A stretch of DNA of 31,194 nt. Source: Victivallales bacterium (GTDB taxonomy: Bacteria > Verrucomicrobiota > Lentisphaeria > Victivallales > JAADHT01). The stretch spans positions 1-31,194 of the forward strand of contig JAFGFR010000211.1 in assembly GCA_016930955.1 (NCBI GenBank), read 5' to 3'. Under the pieces are notes generated by a model, which saw only the letters and a program-made list of their open reading frames with translations, made no database searches and was not told the DNA's origin. This document shows positions 7,647 to 16,279 of the stretch, piece by piece (within the stretch, counting starts at the first letter, position 1; each line of letters opens with the position of its first letter). The translations under genes and the position numbers were made by a program.

Positions 7647-9161
7647 CTACTGCTTACCATGAGTCTGAGCAGCCGCCTTCCTGCGGTATAGCTCGATGCT
7701 CATGTCAACCTCGCGTCTTACATGGGGATATTGTATCCCGCTCGAGGCATCCAGCAGAAGCTTTATCGCCTCGTCGTACTGTTCCTTCACGGCAAGCATT
7801 TCCGCTTGTACCCTGACCTTCCGGTAGTTTTCCATCATAGCTTCCTGCAACTCCTTCTCCTGTGTGAGCTGAACTATCTTCTGCTCCAGCCCCGACTCGG
7901 CGGGAAGACCCTTGCTCTTGAGCTTGGCCTGTTTGTATAATTCGATCATTGACTCGTATTCTCCAGGATGATCGGCCATGAAACATTCAGCCTTCTTTAT
8001 CGCTTTTAACGAAGAATCCTTCTTGTGGTGATCCTGGATGAGCAAGGCCGCCACCCCTGCTATTGCGAGAAGCAACAGATAAATGAAGATGCTCGAGGTC
8101 GCGCTTCCGGAAGATTTGGAGACAGCGACTGGCAAGGGCACTTTCGGCGAAGGCGAAGCGCGGCGACGCCCCTTGTTCACGGTCAGTGCCTTCTGCCTCT
8201 TCCTCGGCTTGCGCTTCGGGTCAATGGCCCGAAGCGCAGCTTGTGCATCCTCGATGAACCCCTGCCATGAGTCATATCGATCGGCAGGTGTCTTGCCCAT
8301 CATCTTGCGCATTATCTCCACAGTCGCTTTTGTGACCTCTGCTGTGGGGTTGCGGGAAAGAGGCTCGGGGAAGGGCTCAGTGGTATGCATCTCAATGATC
8401 TCGACGACATCCGGCGCATCGAAGGGAGGCACCCCGACAACGAGGTTGTAGAGTGTCGCGCCAAGGGAATAGAGGTCGCTGCTCCAGCTAAGTCTTGCCG
8501 CCACTGTCTGCTCGGGGCTCATATAGAAGGGGGAGCCGAGAATATGATCCTCGCCGCCGGAGCTTTCGCCAATATACTGGGCAATGCCCATGTCCATCAA
8601 AAAGATTTCGCCGCTCTTGTCCAGCATCAGATTGCCCGGCTTGATGTCCTTGTGGAGAAGCCCGTAAGACTCCCAAGCGTAGCTCAGCGCATGCCCGATC
8701 TTTATACCGATGAGCAGTGCCTCGTTCTCCGGGATAAAGAACTTCCTCGACAGCACGTGCTCGAGGTCCTCGCCTTCGACATAGGCAGTGGCGAGATAGT
8801 AGGTCCCCTCGTGCTCGCCGGCATCTATGGCAGGTATTATATTGGGATGGTTGAGCCTTCCGGAGACCTGTGCCTCATTGAGGAACTGCTCGACCGAGGC
8901 CTTGTTGGAGGTCAAGGATTTAAGCAGCACCTTGAGCGCGACAAGCCTTTCCATGGAAATCTGCCTGGCTAGATATACGTTCCCCATCCCCCCCCTGCCG
9001 ATGATGCGAATGATCTCGAACCCGCCCATGATCGTTCCTTGCGGAAGGTCTTTCTCCGGCAGCGAGACAGTCCCGTTGCAATGCGGACAGGCAACTATTT
9101 CAGAATCGCCTTCATCGCTCTCGAACACCTTGTGGCAGTGCGGACAGTCATATGATCTCAT
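7647..9161 (-). CDS. Membrane-anchored Ser/Thr protein kinase with N-terminal zinc ribbon
   Basis: This 504-aa protein starts with a zinc ribbon (C6-x2-C9 and C25-x2-C28), then a Hanks-type kinase domain from about 47 to 310. The glycine loop is GRGGMG at 55-60, the catalytic lysine is K77, the catalytic loop is HKDIKPGN with D172, and the metal site is DMG (190-192) instead of DFG. SPE at 215-217 replaces APE. A basic linker leads to one membrane helix (about 358-376) and a Lys/Glu-rich, probably coiled-coil C-terminal region. The order means the kinase faces the cytoplasm. Such kinases are abundant in PVC bacteria. The zinc ribbon may sense or bind a partner. Substrates are unknown. Confidence 0.9.
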   Translation of the reverse strand: MRSYDCPHCHKVFESDEGDSEIVACPHCNGTVSLPEKDLPQGTIMGGFEIIRIIGRGGMGNVYLARQISMERLVALKVLLKSLTSNKASVEQFLNEAQVSGRLNHPNIIPAIDAGEHEGTYYLATAYVEGEDLEHVLSRKFFIPENEALLIGIKIGHALSYAWESYGLLHKDIKPGNLMLDKSGEIFLMDMGIAQYIGESSGGEDHILGSPFYMSPEQTVAARLSWSSDLYSLGATLYNLVVGVPPFDAPDVVEIIEMHTTEPFPEPLSRNPTAEVTKATVEIMRKMMGKTPADRYDSWQGFIEDAQAALRAIDPKRKPRKRQKALTVNKGRRRASPSPKVPLPVAVSKSSGSATSSIFIYLLLLAIAGVAALLIQDHHKKDSSLKAIKKAECFMADHPGEYESMIELYKQAKLKSKGLPAESGLEQKIVQLTQEKELQEAMMENYRKVRVQAEMLAVKEQYDEAIKLLLDASSGIQYPHVRREVDMSIELYRRKAAAQTHGKQ

Positions 9162-9313
9162 AAAAAAACCTCGGCACCATGCCGGTCCTATTTCAACAGT
9201 GTCGCTTGATTCCCTGGAGAACCAAGCTAAATTTTCACCCGGTCAATCTATACCGGATAACGCCTCCGGTCAAACTTGAAAACGGCTATGTCAGCTTAAA
9301 AATCGGGAAAACA

Positions 9314-10486
9314 ATGACTCGGAGAGAAGTCAACGAATACCTTGAGCAGTATTTCCTTGAAGTGATAGACAACAGGCATCTTTCGAGGTCTGATGTAATT
9401 GTCAGGGGGCTTTTGTTCGCGATGTCCCGTGTATATAGGCGTGCTGTGCAGTTCAGGCACTGGGTGTACGACAAGCGGATATTCAGGAACAAGGCTCTAG
9501 GCTGTCTGGTGGTCAGCATAGGAAACCTGACGTGCGGCGGCACGGGGAAGACGCCTGTGGTGGAGGTTTTCGCGAAAACCCTTAGCCAAAAGGGCAGGAA
9601 GGTTGCAGTTTTGAGCCGCGGATACCGCAGCCGTGACAGGAGCATGCTGGAGAAGTTGAAGGAAAGATTGTTCTCTAAACGACATGCAGTCCCTCCGCGT
9701 GTCGTATCCGACGGCGAGAATCTGCTTCTCGACTCTTCTTCAGCCGGGGACGAGCCATACATGCTCGCATCGAATCTCAAGAACGTGGTTGTTTTGGTTG
9801 ACAAGGACCGAGTGAAGTCCGGGCTTTTCGCGATATCCGAATTCTCCGCCGACACTCTGATCCTTGACGACGGCTTCCAGTATCTGGACCTGAAGCCCCG
9901 TCTTAACATAGTATTGGTGGACTCCACTCAGCCATTCCACAACCACCATGTTCTGCCCCGCGGGCTTCTGAGGGAGCCGATAAAGAACATCAGACGTGCA
10001 GACTACATATTCCTGACCAAGTCCCGGGGCGGCAAACACCTGAGGCACATAAAAAGCTTCCTCCGAAGGCATAACCGACGTGCTGAGATAATCGAATGCC
10101 GACATGAGCCGAAGTACCTTGAGGACGTGTACGACAAGAACAACCGCAAAGGGCTGGAGCTTCTTGAAGGTGCCCGCATAGCGGCCTTGAGCGGGATAGC
10201 CAATCCCCAGAGTTTCGAGGACTTCCTCGATGATCTCGGTGCCGAGATCGTCTACAAGGAGAGGTTCATGGACCATCACCGCTACAGGCAGCAGGAGCTG
10301 ATTGACTTTGTCGTGGAGGCCAAGAGGGTGAAGGCGGACCTGATCGTGACCACGGAAAAGGATGCAGTGCGTTTCCCGAGGCTCGACAGGAGGGATATCC
10401 CAATATTCTTCATGCGTGTTGAGATAGGCATAATCAGTGGGCAAGAGAACTTCGACCAGTGCATATCGAGGATATGTTTCGTATGA
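9314..10486 (+). CDS. lpxK: Tetraacyldisaccharide 4'-kinase
   Basis: LpxK phosphorylates the 4' position of the lipid A disaccharide at the cytoplasmic face of the inner membrane. The Walker A loop is visible in GNLTCGGTGKTP, followed by VLSRGYRS, DDGFQY, HHVLPRGLLREP and TTEKDAVRFP, all typical of LpxK. A longer frame starts at 9179, but its extra residues do not look like the family; the ATG at 9314 (MTRREVNEYLEQYF) is a better start although its ribosome site is weak. At 390 aa it is somewhat longer than enterobacterial LpxK (about 330), owing to the N-terminal part. It is divergent from the kinase gene and may share promoter sequence in 9162-9313. Confidence 0.93.
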   Translation: MTRREVNEYLEQYFLEVIDNRHLSRSDVIVRGLLFAMSRVYRRAVQFRHWVYDKRIFRNKALGCLVVSIGNLTCGGTGKTPVVEVFAKTLSQKGRKVAVLSRGYRSRDRSMLEKLKERLFSKRHAVPPRVVSDGENLLLDSSSAGDEPYMLASNLKNVVVLVDKDRVKSGLFAISEFSADTLILDDGFQYLDLKPRLNIVLVDSTQPFHNHHVLPRGLLREPIKNIRRADYIFLTKSRGGKHLRHIKSFLRRHNRRAEIIECRHEPKYLEDVYDKNNRKGLELLEGARIAALSGIANPQSFEDFLDDLGAEIVYKERFMDHHRYRQQELIDFVVEAKRVKADLIVTTEKDAVRFPRLDRRDIPIFFMRVEIGIISGQENFDQCISRICFV

Positions 10487-10538
10487 TTCCTGAGGCCTGC
10501 CGGCAGAATATGAATGAGATTTGTTATAGGGAGCGACG

Positions 10539-11930
10539 ATGAAGACGGTAAGGGAGTTTTTCAAGATCGAGCAGCGGGGCAGCAGCATCAGAACGGAGGT
10601 GTTCGCCGGAGTGACGACATTCATGACGATGTCGTATATAATATTTCTGCAGCCGCTGATCCTTTCCGGGGCTCTTTCCGGCACATCCACCGGGATGCCC
10701 GCGGATGCCCTTATATCCGGGGTCTGTGTGGCCGCGGCATTCGGCTCGATACTGATGGGCCTTCTCGCCAACTACCCGATAGCGCTTGCGCCGGGAATGG
10801 GGGAGAATTTCTTTTTTGTCGCCGTGATTTCCTCTTGCGTCGCGCTGGGCATATCCGAGCCGGAAACAGCATGGCAGACAGCCTTGGGCGTGGTTTTCAT
10901 CTCGGGAGCGATCTTCCTTGTCCTTTCAGTTTTGAACATACGTGAGCTGCTCCTGGTCTCGATCAGCCAGAGCATGAAGCACGCCATGGCCGCTGGCATA
11001 GGGTTGTTCATCGCGCTGATAGGCTTCAAGAACGGCGGCCTGATACATACGGTCCACGGAAACTACATTTTGAACACTGAAGGGCTGTACAGCGCCGCCT
11101 CGCTGATCTTTTTCACCGGACTAATCGTAACGGCTTCGCTTCATGTGCTCAAGGTCAGAGGATCGGTGCTGTGGGGCATCCTCTGCGGGGCAGCTATGGC
11201 ATTTCTTCTCGGTCAGGTAAAGTTCGAGGGGATAGTCGGGAAACCGGCGGGAATGGGTGAGCTATTCGCAGGCATGGATTTGGTGAATGTATTCTCCAAC
11301 ATCCACAAACTGCTGCCGTTCATCATCATATTCACGTTCATGGATGTGTTTGACACTTTGGGCACTCTTGTCGGGGTGGCGACCCAATCCGGGCTGATGA
11401 AGGGCAACAATCTGCCGAACTCGAGGAAAGCCTTCGCGGCGGACTCCATCGCGACGATGTTCGGGGTGTTCTGCGGCCAGAGCACTGTCACGAGTTACAT
11501 CGAGAGCTCCACGGGAGTCGAGTACGGCGGGAGAACCGGATTGGCCGCAGTCACCTCAGGGTTTTGCTTCGTGATCGCAGTGTTCTTCACCCCTCTGATC
11601 GCGATGACAGGAAACTATCCGGGAGGCGTCAACCCGATAACCGCTCCGGCTCTGGTGATCGTGGGAGCCATAATGATGCGCAGTGTAACGGAAATAGACT
11701 GGAAGGATTTCAGCGAGGCAGTGCCGTCTTTTATGATAATTGCAGGTATCTCCTTCACCTTCAGCATATCCGACGGCCTGATGCTGGGGTTTGTGGCGTA
11801 CCCGGCAATAAAACTCTTCGGGGGAAAGGCAAGGCAGATAGGCTGGCTGAACTACCTTATCGGAGGAACCCTGCTTTTCTACTTGCTTTGCGTCAAAACA
11901 GGCATTTTCGGGACATGGCTCTCAAATTGA
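10539..11930 (+). CDS. NCS2-family purine permease (AzgA/PbuG type)
   Basis: This 463-aa protein has about 12-14 hydrophobic segments and fits the AzgA-like branch of nucleobase:cation symporters, which import adenine, guanine or hypoxanthine with protons. Marks are RTEVFAGVTTFMTMSYII at the N-terminus, ALAPGMGENFFF in the position of the conserved NPG-like loop, and TFMDVFDTLGTLVGVA with the acidic residues needed for transport. A GGGAG ribosome site precedes the ATG at 10539. It sits 52 bp after lpxK and may be cotranscribed with it. The exact purine cannot be read from sequence. Confidence 0.92.
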   Translation: MKTVREFFKIEQRGSSIRTEVFAGVTTFMTMSYIIFLQPLILSGALSGTSTGMPADALISGVCVAAAFGSILMGLLANYPIALAPGMGENFFFVAVISSCVALGISEPETAWQTALGVVFISGAIFLVLSVLNIRELLLVSISQSMKHAMAAGIGLFIALIGFKNGGLIHTVHGNYILNTEGLYSAASLIFFTGLIVTASLHVLKVRGSVLWGILCGAAMAFLLGQVKFEGIVGKPAGMGELFAGMDLVNVFSNIHKLLPFIIIFTFMDVFDTLGTLVGVATQSGLMKGNNLPNSRKAFAADSIATMFGVFCGQSTVTSYIESSTGVEYGGRTGLAAVTSGFCFVIAVFFTPLIAMTGNYPGGVNPITAPALVIVGAIMMRSVTEIDWKDFSEAVPSFMIIAGISFTFSISDGLMLGFVAYPAIKLFGGKARQIGWLNYLIGGTLLFYLLCVKTGIFGTWLSN

Positions 11931-12107
11931 ACCTGCCATACATCTCAGGATCAACTTCAAGACTAACCGTTCACGTCAGGACAGCAAAAACACTGGAAAA
12001 TCTGCTCTTCCATGCAACCACACTTGATTTCCAACTCTAGACCTGTATAATCCGACTTGCTGAGGAGCCAATAAACTTATCATTATAACAGAACGAGATG
12101 AACCCTG

Positions 12108-12950
12108 ATGGAAGAAATGCAGAACACGCTCAAGAGGGAGACGGGATTGTCGGGAATCGCACTGCACACCGGTGTCAGGGCAAACTTGACCTTGCGGCCT
12201 GCGGAAAAGGACAGGGGCATAGTCTTTCGAAGAGTTGACCTTCCCGGGAAGCCCTCGGTCAAGGCTTTGGCGCAAAACGTGGTGGATATAAGGCGTGGGA
12301 CGACGATCGCGAGCGGGGATGCGACGGTTTGCACGGTAGAGCATGTCCTGGCGACTCTGAACGCCTGCGGCATAGACAACGCCCTTGTGGATATGGACGG
12401 TCCGGAGCCGCCGATCGCCGACGGCAGCGCTCTGCCTTATCTTGACATCGTCAGCGATGCCGGAGTGGCGGAGCAGGATGCTGCCGCAAGGAGCTGGACA
12501 CCGGGAACGGTAATGGCGTTCGAGGATAACGGCTCCATCTCGGTGGTGATCCCCAATGATGGAGGATTGAAAATATCCTGCATGGTGGAGTATCCATCAT
12601 ACGCGCTGGGGACACAGTACTACTCCGCCTTGATATCCTTCGAGGAGTTTGCCGCCAACCTGGCTCCGGCCAGGACTCTGGTAGAGTTCCGCGACCTCGA
12701 GAAGCTCATAGCAATGGGGCTGGTCAAAGGAGGTAGTCTGGACAACGCGATCGTGATACATGAGGGTGCCTTGATCAGCAAGGAAAACCTTAGATTCCCG
12801 GACGAGATCGTCAGACACAAGGTGCTGGACATAATCGGCGACATGGCCCTCCTTGGCCTCCGTTTGAACGCACATCTCCTCTCGATCAGGCCAGGGCACG
12901 CATCGAACGTCTGTGTCGCCAAAGAGCTTGCGAAACTGATCTCACCATAG
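12108..12950 (+). CDS. lpxC: UDP-3-O-acyl-N-acetylglucosamine deacetylase
   Basis: LpxC performs the committed step of lipid A synthesis, removing acetate from UDP-3-O-acyl-GlcNAc with a zinc ion in the cytoplasm. The zinc ligands are visible: H79 in TVEHVLATL, and H237 and D241 in RHKVLDIIGD. The catalytic histidine is H264 in RPGHASNV, and E78 is the expected general base. At 280 aa it is near the short end of the family. It lies 177 bp after the permease gene, and the palindromic element at 12954 begins only three bases after its stop. With lpxK in the same window it shows an LPS-bearing outer membrane. Confidence 0.96.
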   Translation: MEEMQNTLKRETGLSGIALHTGVRANLTLRPAEKDRGIVFRRVDLPGKPSVKALAQNVVDIRRGTTIASGDATVCTVEHVLATLNACGIDNALVDMDGPEPPIADGSALPYLDIVSDAGVAEQDAAARSWTPGTVMAFEDNGSISVVIPNDGGLKISCMVEYPSYALGTQYYSALISFEEFAANLAPARTLVEFRDLEKLIAMGLVKGGSLDNAIVIHEGALISKENLRFPDEIVRHKVLDIIGDMALLGLRLNAHLLSIRPGHASNVCVAKELAKLISP

Positions 12951-12953
12951 GAA

Positions 12954-13053
12954 AGCCGGTTTCAAAACTCCGCGTGAACCGCGTTGGGAACACCGTCTGC
13001 CGTGCCTCCACCCCAACCCTTTGGGCGGCCACGGGTAGTTTTGAAATTGGCTC
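12954..13053. repeat. MITE-like palindromic element, short copy after lpxC
   Basis: This is about 100 bp, starting with AGCCGGTTTCAAAACTCC (B-type end) and ending with the inverse of GAGCCAATTTCAAAACTAC (A-type end). Its right 56 bp are the reverse complement of the left part of the copy at 31111, with one difference seen by eye. It starts three bases after the lpxC stop and could fold into a hairpin with an approximately 18-bp stem, so it may also act as a 3'-end structure. No clear target duplication is seen; the first base of the left end has changed. Confidence 0.8.
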
Positions 13054-13232
13054 TGAAGATACTGGTTTCGGTAGCGATTTCGATTTCGATTACAAGACAT
13101 AAAGACGGATTCTCAATGGCTGCCATTCGGGGGCAGGCCAGTACTGGACAGTATCCGAGTGTCTCAGGCACAATCCCGACGTGGTTTGGTTAATATCTAC
13201 CCTCCGGGCCCCCTCCGGGCACGCCAGCACTT
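13054..13232. other. Non-coding gap between element copy and convergent gene
   Basis: I see no gene here. Positions 13064-13092 contain a decayed six-base repeat of the form GATTTC. Positions 13200-13218 contain CTCCGGGCC twice in a row. Both genes flanking the gap point into it (lpxC from the left, the GDYXXLXY gene from the right), so a terminator is expected, but no hairpin with a T run was seen. Confidence 0.4.
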
Positions 13233-13811
13233 TCATTTTCCCGTTGGCTGCAGTATTTCGAGCACTGGCGTGCCGTCGAGGTACAGATTCTCGATCACTG
13301 CATGTCCGTTTTTCACTCTTACGGCGACGAATGTGTTGTCATTATCCTGCCTGCTGGCTTTGAAATAGGCCTTCTCGGCCTCGGGAGCCAGGTGCTCGTT
13401 CATATAGAACCTATCGAAGGGTATCTCCAGGCGTGTCTCTCCGCTGTCCGAGCCCCATCGTGTCTTCATCTTGATGTAGTCCCCCTTCCCTACCGGCGGT
13501 GTCCTGTGCGCGGATGTGAACTTCGCAAACCCGTCGTCACCCGTTATGACTACCACATAGACGGTCTCGCACGGGTTGAACGATTCCCCATCAGACCTGA
13601 CGCTGTCCTCTCTCATGCTCAGCGCCACATATCTGCCGCGGAAGGCATCGTAGGGATCCACCGGGGCAGTCCTGAACTTATATTGCGTACCGTTTCTGAT
13701 GACATCCTCGTAACGGACAATCATCGCCGCCGGGAGACCAAGCTGCAAAATCGCCACTGCAAAGAAAAAGTGCAACATGAACTTTTTTGTCTTGAAAAAC
13801 TCGATATTCAT
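13233..13811 (-). CDS. GDYXXLXY-type membrane-anchored protein
   Basis: This 192-aa protein has one N-terminal hydrophobic segment (about residues 10-30) and a probable periplasmic domain. The stretch PVDPYDAFRGRYVALSM matches the region that gives the GDYXXLXY family its name, with GRYVALSM in place of the exact motif. Family members are found beside DUF2157 or DUF4401 membrane proteins, and the DUF2157 gene is directly upstream with a four-base ATGA overlap. The biochemical role of the family is unknown. Confidence 0.8.
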   Translation of the reverse strand: MNIEFFKTKKFMLHFFFAVAILQLGLPAAMIVRYEDVIRNGTQYKFRTAPVDPYDAFRGRYVALSMREDSVRSDGESFNPCETVYVVVITGDDGFAKFTSAHRTPPVGKGDYIKMKTRWGSDSGETRLEIPFDRFYMNEHLAPEAEKAYFKASRQDNDNTFVAVRVKNGHAVIENLYLDGTPVLEILQPTGK

Positions 13812-15151
13812 ACCGTCTGCCCTCCTTCAGCCCGTTTAAGTGCCGCCTTGCGCCTGACCATCAAGACGTTGGCGACCATAAAGCACGAGCCCATAATGAT
13901 AAAGGTCAACCCCCTGAAAAGTATATCGAGGCCGCTGTCGAAGAACCTCAAGAAAATCAGCAGCGACAGCACAGCCATGCCCATATTCAACCTGCCCAAG
14001 CGCGAACTCCTGACCCCTATTGCAATCAACGACACACCGACAAACACGAGGTAAAAGTTGAAGATCAGCATCGGCAGCATGGATTTGGAAGTGAGGTTTG
14101 CAAGGAGACATGACAGCAGTGCCGCCACAACGGCCGAGCCGCCGAAAATCAGCGCCTGGTATCTCCTTTTCCTCAGCGCTTGGACAATCAACCACACAAG
14201 AGGGATGTATATCACGACAAGTATGGCGATCGCCAGAAGCAGTCTTGCATGGTCGGCACCATCGAGAAGCCTGTATCGTCTATAGTAGTCCTGCCATATC
14301 CATTCGTAGGTGGATAATGTTGCCATGACAATCACTCCCACAGGGCCGATGAAGCTCAACGGACGCAGCCAGATCGTGGCGGGACCGTCAAGCCACACCT
14401 TGCCTGCGAGGCAGGACAACGCAAAGAAACCGAAATAAGCGAGCACCCTCAGGTTGTGGGTGGCCGACTCGAAAGATAAGCCAAGGCATATCGTGTAGCA
14501 TATCGAGAGCGTCCATAGAAGCAGTGCCGAACGTGCAGAGCAGCGACTTGTCCTCACCGAGAAGAAGATGTGAGGAAAAACAAGAAGCGACATCAGCCAG
14601 AAGTCCGCGATATGAGGGCCATCCCATGACAAAGCACAGGCTCTGGAGGCAATGCCTGCCATGAACATCATCGCGACTGTGGTGGAGTTGAAAAGATAGA
14701 TCAACGGAAAGCTGATAAGCATCCACGTGAAAAGGAAGCTCTCCAGGTCGCCCCCGACATGGTAGGTCTGCCCGATTATCGCTATCGATGAACCCGAGGC
14801 GAGCATGGTGAAGGCTCCCACGCCCTCTTTCCATGCGGTCCCCTTATCCTTCAACACTGAATAAGCCCCTGCACCCAATGCGGCCATGAGCGGCAGGAAG
14901 GCGAGCACGGTCCTCTCGAATTTCCCTAGAGCATCCCAGTTGTGCGCGAGGATGAGTATTATCCCACCGCCGATCAGCAACGCACCGAGGATACCGAAAA
15001 TCAACAAAGCTATCTTCGAAGTGTCCGTCTTGGGAACATCTCCGTAGTGCTTCCTGATACGACCGGCGGCATCCTCGCCTAAAACCCCCTCCGCAACAAG
15101 CCCCGGCAACTCGCCGTAAAGCCACTTCAGACCTTTCCTGTCAATACCCAT
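13808..15151 (-). CDS. DUF2157 polytopic membrane protein
   Basis: This 447-aa protein begins with a soluble part of about 45 residues (GLKWLYGELPGLVAEGVL and following), typical of DUF2157. Eleven or more hydrophobic segments follow, with the recognisable start FGILGALLIGGGIILILAHNWD and the stretch SGSSIAIIGQTYHVGGD. The function of DUF2157 proteins is not established. Pairing with a GDYXXLXY protein is a known gene arrangement and suggests a membrane complex. It ends in a basic tail. The start at 15151 has no strong ribosome site. Confidence 0.85.
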   Translation of the reverse strand: MGIDRKGLKWLYGELPGLVAEGVLGEDAAGRIRKHYGDVPKTDTSKIALLIFGILGALLIGGGIILILAHNWDALGKFERTVLAFLPLMAALGAGAYSVLKDKGTAWKEGVGAFTMLASGSSIAIIGQTYHVGGDLESFLFTWMLISFPLIYLFNSTTVAMMFMAGIASRACALSWDGPHIADFWLMSLLVFPHIFFSVRTSRCSARSALLLWTLSICYTICLGLSFESATHNLRVLAYFGFFALSCLAGKVWLDGPATIWLRPLSFIGPVGVIVMATLSTYEWIWQDYYRRYRLLDGADHARLLLAIAILVVIYIPLVWLIVQALRKRRYQALIFGGSAVVAALLSCLLANLTSKSMLPMLIFNFYLVFVGVSLIAIGVRSSRLGRLNMGMAVLSLLIFLRFFDSGLDILFRGLTFIIMGSCFMVANVLMVRRKAALKRAEGGQTV

Positions 15152-15234
15152 ATATCCTCGTCCAAATCAAGAAGTCAATCAATCACAAGGCACTCACAAC
15201 CACTAAAGATACAAGTCGAAAGCATTTTGTCAAC

Positions 15235-15306
15235 GAGCCGGTTTCAAAACTCAGCGTGAACCATGTTGGAGACGCAGGCGCGGCAGACGGCGCGGCGATA
15301 TGGCTC
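15235..15306. repeat. MITE-like palindromic element, internally deleted copy at the AraC gene 3' end
   Basis: This copy starts with GAGCCGGTTTCAAAACTCAG (B-type end, some changes) and runs through GGCGCGGCAGACGGCGCGG to TATGGCTC. The right end keeps only the last bases of the normal terminus, so the A-type end is mostly lost. On the minus strand the AraC-type gene reads into it: its stop codon TGA is made of a host T plus the first GA of the element's GAGCC. Confidence 0.65.
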
Positions 15307-16066
15307 ACTTCCATGAGGTGATTTTCCGTCCGGCAAGCTTCCTGAAATATGAGGGAGGTCTGCCTTCAATCCGAGAAAACATCCTTGAAAAATGGAAGGG
15401 ACTGCTGAACCCAAGACGCGATGCGGCATCTTCAACACTGCTTCCAGCAAGGATAAATTCCTTTCCGGCCTTCACCCTCTCCCGTCTGGCATATTCCATG
15501 GGAGAATAACCCGTTTCTTTTTTGAACTGGTGGGAAAGCAGAGAGACACTCACATTGCAAAGTTTGGCCAGTTTCGGAATATTCGGGGGATTGACAACGT
15601 TCCCTCCGAGAACTTCGAGCGCCTTTGACGTCGCAGTGCTGTATCCTTGTCTGGTGCCGCCGTCAACCCTTTCAGCCACTGCAGATAAAATCATGAGTGT
15701 GCCGCCAATGGCTTTAAGTTCAAATCCCGCCGGACGGAAATGCAAGGCTCTGACTACATCCATCATTCTACCCGCAACATCAAAACCTCCCTCAAATGTA
15801 CTGGCACGGTTTTCCGGAATCGTCGGGATAATGCCTGATTTCCCGGAGATATGCAGGAACAAGCATGCAAATCCCCAAGCACAGTCGCCGGTGTTGCGCT
15901 CATAAAAGGGAATCCCTGGGGGAATGACATAAACTGTCCCGGGGCCGATCTGTATTGTCCTTCCTTGGCATTCCATCTCCCCCTTGCCTGATACCAGAGT
16001 TACAACAACCCACACATTCTGAATGCAGTGCCGAAAGGAAAAACCCTCCCTTTCAAAGCCGCTCAT
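15305..16066 (-). CDS. AraC-family transcriptional regulator (3' part of a probably split gene)
   Basis: This 253-aa frame has a cupin-like sensing domain (about residues 15-90; GKGEMECQGRTIQIGPGTVYVIPPG) and a C-terminal double helix-turn-helix domain (about 160-245; PKLAKLCNVSVSLLSHQFKKE and LGFSSPFHFSRMFSR). Regulators of this kind usually bind a sugar and activate a nearby catabolic operon. It is divergent from the operon starting at 16328 and is its likely regulator. The N-terminus is short. A second frame upstream (16063-16209) with a good ribosome site continues the protein if a run of eight G is corrected by one base. Its own ATG at 16066 has no clear ribosome site. Confidence 0.88.
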   Translation of the reverse strand: MSGFEREGFSFRHCIQNVWVVVTLVSGKGEMECQGRTIQIGPGTVYVIPPGIPFYERNTGDCAWGFACLFLHISGKSGIIPTIPENRASTFEGGFDVAGRMMDVVRALHFRPAGFELKAIGGTLMILSAVAERVDGGTRQGYSTATSKALEVLGGNVVNPPNIPKLAKLCNVSVSLLSHQFKKETGYSPMEYARRERVKAGKEFILAGSSVEDAASRLGFSSPFHFSRMFSRIEGRPPSYFRKLAGRKITSWK

Positions 16067-16209
16067 TGCGGACAGCCCCCCCCAATGCCGGCGGCATCTG
16101 AAACGGGATTGCCATGGGGAAGCATCCCACCCATTCGCTCAATCACCGCAATCGAAGAAGTTGTAGTCCCCCCCGTCGGAAGAAGAAAAGAGTTCTGTGA
16201 TTTCAACAT
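16063..16209 (-). pseudogene. Probable N-terminal piece of the AraC-type regulator, separated by a G8 tract
   Basis: Read on the minus strand, GACGAGGGCACATA precedes ATG at 16209, a good ribosome site. The 48 codons (MLKSQNSFLLPTGGTTTSS and onward) run to a TGA at 16063-16065 just after a run of eight G (16076-16083 on the plus strand as C). Nine G would join this frame to the regulator frame and give about 301 residues, a normal AraC-family length. The tract may be a phase-variable switch, a true frameshift, or a sequencing error. The TGA and the regulator's ATG overlap as ATGA, so coupled translation of two pieces is another option. Confidence 0.55.
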
Positions 16210-16279
16210 TATGTGCCCTCGTCTGCAAAGTTTCAGTTTTGCCAAAACAGATATGATTAATGCAGTTTTGTGCATGGCA

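Noticed and set aside
9740..10771. Minus-strand open frame of 343 codons opposite lpxK
   Set aside because: It is antisense to lpxK, which has a clear P-loop and family motifs, and it also runs into the purine permease gene. The protein has no recognisable domain.
12057..12089. Promoter candidate before lpxC (TTGCTG and CATTAT)
   Set aside because: Only about half of the consensus bases match in each box, so it is not above chance.
12962..13193. Short frames on both strands in the element after lpxC
   Set aside because: Both are made by the repeat itself and lack ribosome sites or family similarity.
15235..15306. Target duplication for the element copy at the AraC gene
   Set aside because: The flanks (CAAC and ACTT) do not match, and the right end is truncated, so no duplication can be claimed. 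The same applies to the copy after lpxC.
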